Shown here: positions 18,032-25,529 of the stretch, piece after piece | How positions within the stretch are numbered: position 1 is the stretch's first letter | Layout of the letters: each line of letters begins with the position of its first letter | Assembly: GCA_019635535.1 (NCBI GenBank) | Contig: JAHBZH010000001.1 | Coordinates: forward strand, 255,001-319,000 | Reading direction: 5' to 3' | Length of the DNA stretch: 64,000 bases | DNA from: Sphingomonas sp. | Lineage (GTDB): Bacteria; Pseudomonadota; Alphaproteobacteria; Sphingomonadales; Sphingomonadaceae | The notes under the pieces: generated by a model | The model's input: the letters and a program-made list of their open reading frames with translations, nothing else | The model's database searches: none | Told to the model about the DNA's origin: nothing | Program-made: the position numbers and the translations under genes

Positions 18032-18382
18032 ATGCGCAAACGACTTGCACTGGCGGCCTTGCTGTTCGCCGCGCTGCCGGCAACCGTGGCGGCGCACCAT
18101 GGCTGGAGCAGTTATGACGCCAACCGCACGATCACCCATCAAGGCACGCTGACCGAACTCAGCTGGTCCAACCCGCACGGCACGGCCAAGACCAATTATC
18201 AGGGCCGCAGCTGGGATGTCATCCTGGCGCCGGTTTCGCGCATGGAAGCGCGCGGACTCAGCGAGGCGATGATCCGGCCGGGTCAGCGCATCACCCTGGT
18301 CGGCTATCCGCGCCGCGACGGCACGGCGGAGATGCGGATCGAGCGCGTCATCGTCGGCAACGCGACCGTCGAGCTGCGCTGA
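18032..18382 (+). CDS. Exported DUF6152 protein
   Basis: A 116-residue periplasmic protein with a signal peptide ending VAA-HHGW; the mature protein begins with the diagnostic HHGWSSYDANRTIT of DUF6152 and continues as a small beta domain (LTELSWSNPHGTAK, QRITLVGYPRRDG). The family's role is not established; the His-rich mature N-terminus suggests metal binding, which is inference. It has its own promoter and is followed three bases later by a membrane-protein gene, an arrangement I believe recurs. Confidence 0.8.
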   Translation: MRKRLALAALLFAALPATVAAHHGWSSYDANRTITHQGTLTELSWSNPHGTAKTNYQGRSWDVILAPVSRMEARGLSEAMIRPGQRITLVGYPRRDGTAEMRIERVIVGNATVELR

Positions 18383-18385
18383 CCC

Positions 18386-18862
18386 TTGGAGTGGCTGGCG
18401 AGCCTGGCGGTCGCACTTGAAGCTTCGGGATTCGGGCAATGGGCCGGGCGGTCAGCATGGGCCTATCCGGCCGCCAATGTCGTCCACGTCTTCGGCATCA
18501 TCCTGTTGATCGGCGGTATCGGGCTGGTCGATCTCAGAATCCTCGGCGTCTTTCCGCGCCTGCCGCTCCAGCCCTTGTCGCAGGCGCTGACTCCGCTCGC
18601 GATCGCCGGCCTGGTGCTGATCGCCGCGAGCGGGATCATCATGTTCGCCGCCGATGCACGCGCCATGGCGGCGTCCGACATGTTCCAGCGCAAGCTGGTC
18701 CTCATCCTGATCGCGCTGGCCAATGCGGCGGTCTTCCGCCTCCTCCATCGCGGCGCGGGCTGGATCGATCGTCCGCCCGCCTCCGCGCGAATCATGGCCT
18801 TGGCCTCCTTATTGCTGTGGCTCCTCGTCGCGGCGGCCGGCCGGATGGTCGCCTATAGTTGA
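18386..18862 (+). CDS. Four-helix membrane protein (DUF6644-like), TTG start
   Basis: A 158-residue inner-membrane protein with about four helices, beginning at a TTG codon three bases after the DUF6152 stop; no ATG fits near this position. VHVFGIILLIGGIGLVDLRI and a basic loop between helices match membrane proteins found next to DUF6152 genes. Translation probably depends on coupling to the upstream gene, as the Shine-Dalgarno is weak. Function unknown. It converges with the small 33-residue gene, leaving five bases between. Confidence 0.7.
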   Translation: MEWLASLAVALEASGFGQWAGRSAWAYPAANVVHVFGIILLIGGIGLVDLRILGVFPRLPLQPLSQALTPLAIAGLVLIAASGIIMFAADARAMAASDMFQRKLVLILIALANAAVFRLLHRGAGWIDRPPASARIMALASLLLWLLVAAAGRMVAYS

Positions 18863-18867
18863 AAGCC

Positions 18868-18969
18868 TCAGGTCAGGCTCAGCACCGCCCAGCCGGCCAG
18901 CAGCAGGACCAGGAACGCGGCGATCAGCCAGGGGCGGCGCTTGTGGCTCGCGTGAAACATCATGAACAT
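18868..18969 (-). CDS. 33-residue single-helix membrane protein
   Basis: A short protein of a basic head (FHASHKRRP) and one transmembrane helix (WLIAAFLVLLLAGWAVL). It was found by reading the strand downstream of the RHH gene. Its ATG shares the A of that gene's TGA (TGATG) and is preceded by AAGGAG, which makes coupled translation very likely. It completes an SPFH/RHH/mini-protein operon. No function is known to me. Confidence 0.6.
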   Translation of the reverse strand: MFMMFHASHKRRPWLIAAFLVLLLAGWAVLSLT

Positions 18970-19175
18970 CACTCCTTCTCCTCCTTGGGCGGGCGGCCGC
19001 GCTTGCGCTGTTCGGGCGCGGCGACCTTCACCCCGCGCCGCGCCAGCGCCTCGCGCAGCAGCACCTCGATCTCGGCATTGACGCTGCGGAACTCCACCGC
19101 CGCGCACCGCTCCAGCGCGTCCCACAGGGCCGGCTCGATGCGCAGCGGAAAGGCTTTCTTCGGCGTGTTGGGCAC
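18969..19175 (-). CDS. Arc-like ribbon-helix-helix DNA-binding protein
   Basis: A 68-residue protein with an Arc-type RHH fold: the strand KKAFPLRIEPALWDALERCA, then SVNAEIEVLLREALARRG for the second helix, and a basic Lys/Arg/Pro tail (KRGRPPKEEKE). Dimers of such proteins bind short operators. It lies 12 bases after the SPFH gene in the same direction and is likely an autoregulator of this operon; palindromes in the upstream promoter (TGATATCA, ATAATTAT, TTGTACAA) are candidate sites. No toxin partner is evident. Confidence 0.82.
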   Translation of the reverse strand: MPNTPKKAFPLRIEPALWDALERCAAVEFRSVNAEIEVLLREALARRGVKVAAPEQRKRGRPPKEEKE

Positions 19176-19187
19176 GAGCCGGCTCCC

Positions 19188-20099
19188 TTACTGGTAGAGC
19201 GAGCCGGCGTTCACCACGGGCTGCGTGTCGCGTTCGGCGCAGAGCACCACCATCAGGTTCGACACCATCGCCGCCTTGCGCTCGTCGTCGAGGTGGACGA
19301 CGCCCTTCGCCGACAGCTGGTCCAGCGCGGTCTCGACCATGGTGACGGCGCCCTCGACCAGCCTGGCGCGGGCGGCGATCACCGCTTCGGCCTGCTGGCG
19401 GCGCAGCATCGCCTGGGCGATCTCCTGCGCATAGGCGAGGTGCATGATCCGCGCCTCGTCGATGACGATGCCGGCGCGCGCCACCCGCTCCTGCAGCTCC
19501 TTCTCCAGATCCTCGCCGACGATCTCGGCATCGGCGCGCAAGGTCACTTCCTTATGCTCGATGTCGTCATAGGGATATTTGCCGGCGATCGCGCGCACCG
19601 CGCTTTCGATCTGGATGTGGACGAAGTCCATATAGCTGTCGACGTCGTAGAGCGCCTGGGCCGTGTCGGCGACGCGCCACACCACATTGGCCGCGATCTC
19701 GATCGGATTGCCGCGCAGGTCGTTCACCTTCAGCTTGTCCGACGTGATGTTGTGGATGCGCGTCGAGATCTTGGAGCGGATCAGCCAGGGCAGCACCCAG
19801 CGCAGGCCGGTCGTCCGGTCGGTGCCCTTGTAATCGCCGAACAGCAGGATCGCCGCCGCCTGGTTGGGCTGCAGGAAATAGAAGCCGCACAGGATGAAGA
19901 TGAAGGCGACGCTGCTCAGGACGAGCAAGGTCGCGCCGATCGCGTCCTGCCCATCGACAAGCATGCTGACGCCCAGGATCCCCGCGGCGATGGAAAGCAG
20001 CAGGATGAGCAGCATCACATAGCCGCTGCTGGTCCGCGCCGGGCGCTCGCTGGAGGCGCGCAAGGCATGGATTTCATTCGTCCGGATTGTGTTCGGCAT
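19188..20099 (-). CDS. SPFH/band-7 domain membrane protein
   Basis: A 303-residue protein with two N-terminal helices ([20 protein letters not shown] and the following [20 protein letters not shown]) and an SPFH domain of the stomatin/prohibitin class (about residues 85-230), with a coiled-coil tail rich in Ala/Gln/Arg. Such proteins form large membrane rings and scaffold proteolysis or lipid domains. AGGAGG lies before the ATG. It leads an operon with an RHH regulator and a 33-residue membrane protein. Confidence 0.88.
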   Translation of the reverse strand: MPNTIRTNEIHALRASSERPARTSSGYVMLLILLLSIAAGILGVSMLVDGQDAIGATLLVLSSVAFIFILCGFYFLQPNQAAAILLFGDYKGTDRTTGLRWVLPWLIRSKISTRIHNITSDKLKVNDLRGNPIEIAANVVWRVADTAQALYDVDSYMDFVHIQIESAVRAIAGKYPYDDIEHKEVTLRADAEIVGEDLEKELQERVARAGIVIDEARIMHLAYAQEIAQAMLRRQQAEAVIAARARLVEGAVTMVETALDQLSAKGVVHLDDERKAAMVSNLMVVLCAERDTQPVVNAGSLYQ

Positions 20100-20134
20100 G
20101 GTTCGACCTCCTCCTGATTCGCATTAATTCTGAT

Positions 20135-20164
20135 ATCATAATTATATTTTTCCGATTTGTACAA
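20135..20164 (-). promoter_or_regulatory. AT-rich promoter of the SPFH operon with palindromes
   Basis: Minus-strand TTGTAC (20159-20164) and TATGAT (20135-20140) are 18 bases apart in an unusually AT-rich stretch. TTGTACAA covers the -35, ATAATTAT lies in the spacer and TGATATCA covers the -10, so a regulator such as the operon's RHH protein could bind here. Confidence 0.55.
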
Positions 20165-20260
20165 GCAAAATCGTTTCGGCGGCATTCGGGCAGGGTCCGA
20201 CGGGAGTGGCGTGGGAGCGACGATCTGCTATGCGGGGCCGCCTGTGAAAGGGGATTGCCG

Positions 20261-21274
20261 ATGCGTTTCCTGTCCGTCCTGATCGGAGCGATGCTGATGA
20301 CGACCGCCGCCCAAGCCCAGCAAGCCGCAACGACCGGGGAGCGCCCCGCCTGGCGCCTGGTCATCCATGGCGGCGCGGGCGTGATCGAACGGTCGCGGCT
20401 GACGCCTGAGCAGGACCGCGAGATCCGCGCCGCGCTCGACCGGGCGCTGGCGGCGGGGCAGGGCATACTGGCCGGCGGCGGCGCGGCGCTCGACGCGGTC
20501 GAGGCGGCGGTGCGCGTGCTGGAGGACGATCCCCATTTCAATGCGGGGCGCGGCTCGGTCTTCACCTGGGACGGCCATATCGAGATGGATGCGGCGATCA
20601 TGGACGGGCGCGACCGCAATGCCGGCGCTGTCACCGGCGTCACCGCGACGCGCAACCCGATCCGCCTCGCCCGCGCGGTGATGGAGGACAGCCCGCACGT
20701 CTTTCTCTCGCGCGAGGGCGCCAATCAGTTCTCGATCGACCGGGGCCTGCCGCAGGAGCCCCCCGAATATTTCCAGACCACCGAGCGCCGCCGCCAGCTC
20801 GACGAGCTGCGCTCGCGCCCCAGCGCCGAGCATTTCGACGTGCATCTGAAATACGGCACGGTCGGCGCGGTGGCACTCGACCGGAACGGCCATGTCGCCG
20901 CCGCGACCTCAACCGGCGGGCTGACCGGCAAGCGCTGGGGCCGGATCGGCGATTCGCCGATCATCGGCGCCGGCACCTATGCCGACGACCGCGCCTGCGC
21001 CGTCTCGGCGACCGGCGCGGGGGAATTTTTCATCCGGGCCGGCGTCGCGCACGAAATCTGCGCGCGGATGCGGATGGGCGGCGAAACTCCGCAAGCCGCC
21101 GCCGACTCGGTAATGGCCGAAGTCGCGGCGATGGGGGGATCGGGCGGCGTCATCGTCGTCACCCCTCGTGGCGACGGCATCTACAGCTTCAACACGCCGG
21201 GCATGTATCGCGGCGAGGCCTCGCCCGCCGGCCGCTCGGTGGCGATCTATGGCGACGAGGCTGCCGCGCGATGA
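20261..21274 (+). CDS. Exported isoaspartyl peptidase / plant-type L-asparaginase
   Basis: An N-terminal-nucleophile hydrolase that self-cleaves before a Thr and releases Asp from isoaspartyl dipeptides or asparagine. The 337-residue precursor has a signal peptide ending AQAQ, the start WRLVIHGGAGVI, and the cleavage site HLKYGT-VGAVALD with Thr200 as nucleophile; GNARRGS-like FNAGRGSVF binds substrate. Start 20261 has GGGGA upstream. The stop overlaps the S1/P1 nuclease start by four bases. Confidence 0.92.
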   Translation: MRFLSVLIGAMLMTTAAQAQQAATTGERPAWRLVIHGGAGVIERSRLTPEQDREIRAALDRALAAGQGILAGGGAALDAVEAAVRVLEDDPHFNAGRGSVFTWDGHIEMDAAIMDGRDRNAGAVTGVTATRNPIRLARAVMEDSPHVFLSREGANQFSIDRGLPQEPPEYFQTTERRRQLDELRSRPSAEHFDVHLKYGTVGAVALDRNGHVAAATSTGGLTGKRWGRIGDSPIIGAGTYADDRACAVSATGAGEFFIRAGVAHEICARMRMGGETPQAAADSVMAEVAAMGGSGGVIVVTPRGDGIYSFNTPGMYRGEASPAGRSVAIYGDEAAAR

Positions 21275-22131
21275 TCCGCAAGCTCTGGCTCGCGCTGCTG
21301 ATCGCGCTGGCGCCCGCGCCGGCGACCGCCTGGTGGGAATATGGCCATGAGGTGGTGGCGCGGATCGCCTGGCTGGAGGTCAGCCCGCGGACCCGCGCCG
21401 AGCTGCGCCGCCTGCTCGCCCAGTCGCGCCTGCTCGACACGCCGACCTGCGGGGCGCACACGATCGAGCTGGCGAGCTATTGGCCGGACTGCATCAAGAC
21501 GCTGGGCGACCGCTTCAGCTACGCCTCGCCCTGGCACTACCAGAATGTCGATATCTGCCGGCCGTTCGACCAGGCATCGGCCTGCCGCGACGGCAATTGC
21601 GTGTCCACCCAGATCGCCCGCAACGCGCGGCTGCTCGGCGACCGCACGGTCCCGGCGCGCGAGCGGCTGATGGCGCTGGCCTTCCTCGTCCACTTCGTCG
21701 GCGATCTGCACCAGCCGATGCATGCCGGCGATCATGGCGATCTCGGCGGCAACCGGGTGCGCGTCAGCTACGGCATCATCGCCGGACGCACGAACCTGCA
21801 TCTCGCCTGGGACGGCTATATCGCCGAGCGCGCCATTTCGACGCCGCCCGGCGGCGCCGACGCGATCCGCGCCGGGCTTGGCGCGGCGGAAAAGGCCGAA
21901 ATGCGCGGCGGCGAGATCGAGGATTGGGCGCGGGAGAATTGGGAGATCAGCCGCGAATTCGCCTATGGCACGATCCGCGCCGATCCCTGCACCCGCGAAG
22001 CGGAGGGAGAACGCCCGGTGATCACCGAGGAGATCACCGGGCGGCTCATTCCGGTCGTGCGCCGGCAGGTGGCTCGCGGCGGGCTGCGCCTCGCCCGCTT
22101 GCTGGACGAGGCGCTGTCGCCGCAGGGCTGA
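21271..22131 (+). CDS. Secreted S1/P1-family nuclease
   Basis: A 286-residue zinc nuclease of the S1/P1 family acting on single-stranded nucleic acid or 3'-nucleotides. After signal cleavage the mature protein begins with Trp21, whose amino group is a zinc ligand in this family. Other ligands are visible in EYGHEVVARIA, LVHFVGDLHQPMHAGD and NLHLAWD. Four Cys suggest disulphides and confirm an extracytoplasmic site. It is coupled to the isoaspartyl peptidase gene and converges with pal with no gap. Confidence 0.92.
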   Translation: MIRKLWLALLIALAPAPATAWWEYGHEVVARIAWLEVSPRTRAELRRLLAQSRLLDTPTCGAHTIELASYWPDCIKTLGDRFSYASPWHYQNVDICRPFDQASACRDGNCVSTQIARNARLLGDRTVPARERLMALAFLVHFVGDLHQPMHAGDHGDLGGNRVRVSYGIIAGRTNLHLAWDGYIAERAISTPPGGADAIRAGLGAAEKAEMRGGEIEDWARENWEISREFAYGTIRADPCTREAEGERPVITEEITGRLIPVVRRQVARGGLRLARLLDEALSPQG

Positions 22132-22656
22132 TTATTCCGGCACCACCGTCACGGCACGGCGGTTCTGCGCCCAGGCGCTTTCGTTCGAGCCGGGCACGGC
22201 CGGGCGCTCCTTGCCCCAGCTGATCGTCTGCATCCGGCTGGGATCGACGCCGCGCGACTGGAGATAGTTGCGCGCCGCATTGGCCCGGCGATCGCCAAGC
22301 GCCAGGTTATATTCGCGGGTGCCGCGCTCGTCGGCATGGCCCTCGATCGTGACGCGCACATTGGGGTTGCGCGTGAGCCAGGCGGCCTGCGCGTCGAGGA
22401 TGCGATTGGCCTCGTTGTCGAGCGAGTAGGAATCGAGCGCGAAGAAGACGCGGTCGGAGGTCACGCTCTGCAGGAAATCCGCGCGCGAGCCGGGTACGAC
22501 GGCGCCGCCGACCGTGCCGTCCTGCTCCCAGTCACCCGGCGTCGACGAGCTCGGCGGCTCGGGCGGCAGATCGGCGGACCGCCGCGCGCAGCCGGCGGTC
22601 AGCGAAAGCGCGACGGCGATTGTCGCCAGTCCGGTCATCCTCATTGCTTGTTTCAT
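22132..22656 (-). CDS. pal: Peptidoglycan-associated lipoprotein Pal
   Basis: An outer-membrane lipoprotein of the Tol-Pal system. The 174 residues have a lipobox (LTAGC, lipidated Cys23), a short linker and an OmpA-like peptidoglycan-binding domain (VTIEGHADERGTREYNLALG, with the Asp/Arg pair that grips diaminopimelate). It is last in the tolQRAB-pal order and 35 bases after tolB, so it shares that transcript. Confidence 0.96.
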   Translation of the reverse strand: MKQAMRMTGLATIAVALSLTAGCARRSADLPPEPPSSSTPGDWEQDGTVGGAVVPGSRADFLQSVTSDRVFFALDSYSLDNEANRILDAQAAWLTRNPNVRVTIEGHADERGTREYNLALGDRRANAARNYLQSRGVDPSRMQTISWGKERPAVPGSNESAWAQNRRAVTVVPE

Positions 22657-22691
22657 GTCGTTTCTCCTTGTCCTTGCTTTTCGAAAAACTG

Positions 22692-24032
22692 CTAATCGCG
22701 TAACGGCGACCAGGCCGGATCCGATCCGCCGAGCGGCGTCGGAACCCGGCGCGTGACGCCGGAGCCGACATCGACGTACCAGAGCTCGCCCTGGCTGGCG
22801 CCGCGGGTGAACATCACGGCGCGGCCGTTCGGCGCCCAGGTCGGGCCCTCGGCGAAGCCGCCACTGGTCAGGATGCGCTCGCCCGCGCCGTCCGGCGACA
22901 TCACGCCGATCCGGAAGCCGCTGGTCTTGGTGAAGGCGATCAGATCGCCGCGCGGACTCCAGACCGGCGTCGCATAGCCGCCGCCGCCGAAGCTGATCCG
23001 GCGCTGGTTCGATCCGTCCGCGTTCATCACGTAGAGTTGCTGGGTGCCGCCCCGGTCGCTTTCGAAGACGATGCGGCGGCCGTCCGGCGAATAGGAGCCG
23101 CCGGTATCGATGCCCGGCGCGTTGGTCAGCCGCTGCGGCGTGCCGCCGGCGACGGGGACGCGATAGACGTCCGTGTTGCCGTTCACGGCCATCGAGAAGA
23201 TGATGTGGCGGCTGTCCGGCGAATAGCGCGGCGCGAAGGTCTGGTAGGGCGCGTTGACGATGGGGCGGGTGCGCCCCGAATCGAGTTCGTAGATCATCAC
23301 CCGCGGCCGTTCGCCTTCATAGGTCATGAAGGTGATCGTCTGCTGGTTCGGCGCGAAGCGCGGGGTCAGCACCGTATATTGGCCGTTGGTCAGGAAACGG
23401 TGATTGGCGCCGTCATAATCCATGATCGCGAGACGCTTCACCCGCCGGTTGGCGGGCCCGGTTTCCGAGACATAAACGATGCGCGTGTCGAAATAGCCGC
23501 CCTCGCCGGTCAGCCGCGAATAGATGGTGTCGGCGCAGCGGTGCGCGGCCCGGCGCCAGTCGCGCGGCTGGACGACATAGCCCTGCCGGGTCAACTCGGT
23601 GCGCGCGGCGACGTCGTAGAGATAGCAGCCGACCGTGATCGAGCCGTTGCCGTTGGCCTGGACGAAGCCCTGGACCAGATTCTGCGCGCCGGTGGTCTGG
23701 AAATAGGGGAAATCCGGCGCCGTTACCTGCGGGAAGGACACCGGACGCAGGCCACCCGGCCCGATCGGCGTGAACAGGCCGGAATTGCGCAGGTCCGCCG
23801 CGATGATGTCGGCGACCTGCCGGCCGAGCGCCTGGGTATTGCCCGCCGGCGTGTCGGTCGGTTGCGGCGTCGGCATATGCGGGATCGCGATCGGCAAGGC
23901 GGCGCGCCGGCCGCCAGTGACGTCGACGACGAGCTGGCCCTCGTCCTGGTCCTGCGCCAAAACGGGCGTAGCCAATGTCAGGCTCAAGAGAGCGGCGATG
24001 ATCGCGAAAATACGCACGTTTCTGATCCTCAT
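22692..24032 (-). CDS. tolB: Tol-Pal system beta-propeller protein TolB
   Basis: A periplasmic protein of about 446 residues: signal peptide (VRIFAIIAALLSLTLATPVL), an N-terminal alpha/beta domain and a six-bladed propeller with repeated SPDGRRI/W-S-P-R-G units (YSPDGRRIVFESDRGG). It shuttles between Pal and the TolQRA motor. I start at 24032 (MRIRNV) because its ATG overlaps the tolA stop by four bases; the frame extends to 24068. Confidence 0.95.
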   Translation of the reverse strand: MRIRNVRIFAIIAALLSLTLATPVLAQDQDEGQLVVDVTGGRRAALPIAIPHMPTPQPTDTPAGNTQALGRQVADIIAADLRNSGLFTPIGPGGLRPVSFPQVTAPDFPYFQTTGAQNLVQGFVQANGNGSITVGCYLYDVAARTELTRQGYVVQPRDWRRAAHRCADTIYSRLTGEGGYFDTRIVYVSETGPANRRVKRLAIMDYDGANHRFLTNGQYTVLTPRFAPNQQTITFMTYEGERPRVMIYELDSGRTRPIVNAPYQTFAPRYSPDSRHIIFSMAVNGNTDVYRVPVAGGTPQRLTNAPGIDTGGSYSPDGRRIVFESDRGGTQQLYVMNADGSNQRRISFGGGGYATPVWSPRGDLIAFTKTSGFRIGVMSPDGAGERILTSGGFAEGPTWAPNGRAVMFTRGASQGELWYVDVGSGVTRRVPTPLGGSDPAWSPLRD

Positions 24033-24823
24033 CCCGGCAACCGATAGTTCATGGTGAAATTGCTCCAACCGCGCGGCACATCGTACAGTTCCTGCGGAAG
24101 GCCCCGGAGCGGGGAGCAGCCGACGAAGGCGGCGACCGCGATGTCGGCGACGCGCTCGGCATAACGGCGGTTCTCGTCATCCAGCCCGCGCTGGGCGCCG
24201 ACGCGCGGCCGTCCGGCGAGCGAGCCGTCGCGGTTGAGCCGCAGGCTGACCGGCGTGACGATGCGCTCCGCGCCGGGACCCGGATAGACCTGCCGATCGG
24301 CGCAGGGCTGGACCTGCCGTGTAATCGCCTGGGCGATGTCGGCGGCGGCCTGTGCGCTCATCGTCGCGGCGGGCGCCGCCTGCGCGCGCGACGGCGAGGG
24401 ATCGCGGCCGATATTGTCGAGATTGAGGTCGCCGAGTCCCGGCGCGCGGCTGCGCTGCGAGCGGCCGCGCGCCTCCTCCGGGCGGCGGCGGTCGGTCGGG
24501 TCCGCCTTGGGCTGGGGCTGGCGCGCGCGCTCGGGCGACGGCGCGGAGGTGCGCGGTGCCGGTTGCGGCGGTGCGGGTTCGGGGGCCGACGGCGCGGCTT
24601 CCTCGGGCGGCCCGGCCTCCGGCGCGGTGGCCTGGGCCGGCGGCTCGGCGACCGGCGTCGGCGAGGCGGAGACGAGCGCGATATCGTCGACGAACGACAC
24701 GGAGATTGCGTCCGAGACGGGCGGCGGCGCGGAGGCGGCGAACAGGCCGAGCGTCAGCGCGGCGAGCAGGGCGGCATGCCCCGTCACCGCGACGCCCAGC
24801 CCGGTTGCCTCCGCCCGATCCAT
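24029..24823 (-). CDS. tolA: TolA-type energy-transducing protein
   Basis: A 264-residue inner-membrane-anchored periplasmic protein: one N-terminal helix (AVTGHAALLAALTLGLFAAS), a Pro/Ala/Glu-rich extended linker (about residues 55-130) and a compact C-terminal domain with two Cys (QPCADRQVYPGPG, FVGCSPLRG). Position between tolR and tolB defines it as TolA even though the sequence is TonB-like and the linker is Pro-rich rather than the helical Ala/Lys coil of E. coli. It passes proton-motive energy to Pal/TolB at the division site. Confidence 0.9.
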   Translation of the reverse strand: MDRAEATGLGVAVTGHAALLAALTLGLFAASAPPPVSDAISVSFVDDIALVSASPTPVAEPPAQATAPEAGPPEEAAPSAPEPAPPQPAPRTSAPSPERARQPQPKADPTDRRRPEEARGRSQRSRAPGLGDLNLDNIGRDPSPSRAQAAPAATMSAQAAADIAQAITRQVQPCADRQVYPGPGAERIVTPVSLRLNRDGSLAGRPRVGAQRGLDDENRRYAERVADIAVAAFVGCSPLRGLPQELYDVPRGWSNFTMNYRLPG

Positions 24824-24839
24824 CAGCGTGCCCCGGGCA

Positions 24840-25283
24840 TCAGCGCGCCTCGCCCGTCGCGGTGCTGACCAGCGCCACGCGGCGCAGGCCGGCGCGGTTG
24901 ATCTCCCCCATCACCTGCATCACCCGGCCGTAATCGAGCCCGCGATCGGCACGCAGATAGATGCGCGGCCCGCCTTCCTCGCGGCTGGCGGCGGCGATCG
25001 ACTGGAGACGCGGCGCGAGGCCGTCATCCCCCATCGGCGCATCGTCGACGAAGATCGCGCCGGTCTCGTCGATCGAGATCGACACCGGATCCTGCTCCTG
25101 GTCGAGCGCGGCCGCCTTGCTTTCGGGGAGATCGACCTGGACGCCAGTCGTGAGCAAGGGCGCCGCAACCATGAAGATGATGAGCAGCACCAGCATCACG
25201 TCCACCATCGGCGTGACGTTGATCTCCGACATCGGCGTCCTGCGGCCGCGCCGGCCGGGGCCGAGAATGGGGCCCATCGCCAT
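24840..25283 (-). CDS. tolR: Tol-Pal motor protein TolR (ExbD family)
   Basis: A 147-residue single-helix protein of the ExbD/TolR family. SEINVTPMVDVMLVLLIIFM carries the Asp essential for proton flow at the start of the helix; the rest is a periplasmic dimer domain. Start 25283 follows GGGGAGGA, part of whose G run is the 3' arm of a hairpin (25295-25312). It is separated from tolQ by an unusually long (242-base) structured gap. Confidence 0.94.
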   Translation of the reverse strand: MAMGPILGPGRRGRRTPMSEINVTPMVDVMLVLLIIFMVAAPLLTTGVQVDLPESKAAALDQEQDPVSISIDETGAIFVDDAPMGDDGLAPRLQSIAAASREEGGPRIYLRADRGLDYGRVMQVMGEINRAGLRRVALVSTATGEAR

Positions 25284-25294
25284 CTAGAATTCCT

Positions 25295-25312
25295 CCCCGA
25301 GATTTCTCGGGG
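25295..25312 (-). repeat. Hairpin next to the tolR ribosome binding site
   Basis: CCCCGAGA and TCTCGGGG pair (8 bp, 2-nt loop). On the transcribed strand the 3' GGGG is directly followed by AGG, so the stem and the tolR Shine-Dalgarno share bases. Confidence 0.6.
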
Positions 25313-25332
25313 AACGGGACCATGCGCAGCCT

Positions 25333-25366
25333 GGTGGAGGGGCCCCTCCACCGCACTTCGTGCGGT
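25333..25366 (-). repeat. Two adjoining hairpins in the tolQ-tolR gap
   Basis: GGTGGAGGGG/CCCCTCCACC (25333-25352) is a perfect 20-base palindrome. It shares three bases with the next hairpin, ACCGCAC-TTC-GTGCGGT (25350-25366, 7 bp). They may be a degenerate third copy of the neighbouring three-way units, but an outer stem is not convincing. Confidence 0.6.
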
Positions 25367-25370
25367 CTCC

Positions 25371-25434
25371 ATGGGCAGGTTCGGATCGCCCCGCGATCCG
25401 AAGCCATGTCCGGGGGACATGGCGACCAGCCCAT
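25371..25434 (-). ncRNA. Structured three-way-junction unit A (tolQ-tolR gap)
   Basis: An outer stem ATGGGCAGG (25371-25379) with CCAGCCCAT (25426-25434; 8 of 9 pairs, one A-A mismatch) encloses two arms: TTCGGATCGC-CCC-GCGATCCGAA (25380-25402, 10 bp) and GCCATGTCC-GGG-GGACATGGC (25403-25423, 9 bp). The parts abut with no more than two unpaired bases between them. The element lies inside the tol operon and so should be transcribed, though it could equally act as DNA. I know of no named family to assign. Confidence 0.6.
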
Positions 25435-25466
25435 CCCGCAAAAGCAGGGGAGGACAAGAATGTCGC

Positions 25467-25529
25467 ATGAGCAGGTGCGGATGTCCCCCGGACATCCGCA
25501 GCCATGCCAAGGCATGGCAGCCTGCTCAT
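25467..25529 (-). ncRNA. Structured three-way-junction unit B (tolQ-tolR gap)
   Basis: A second unit with the same layout as unit A, 96 bases away. Outer stem ATGAGCAGG (25467-25475) with CCTGCTCAT (25521-25529, 9 of 9 pairs); arm 1 TGCGGATGTCC-CCC-GGACATCCGCA (25476-25500, 11 bp); arm 2 GCCATGCC-AA-GGCATGGC (25501-25518, 8 bp). The outer stem includes the tolQ stop codon. The arms differ from unit A in sequence yet keep pairing, which implies the structure is what is maintained. Confidence 0.6.

Noticed and set aside
18969..19175. Toxin-antitoxin system based on the RHH protein
   Set aside because: No recognisable toxin lies beside it; the neighbours are an SPFH protein and a 33-residue membrane peptide, so the label would be unsupported.
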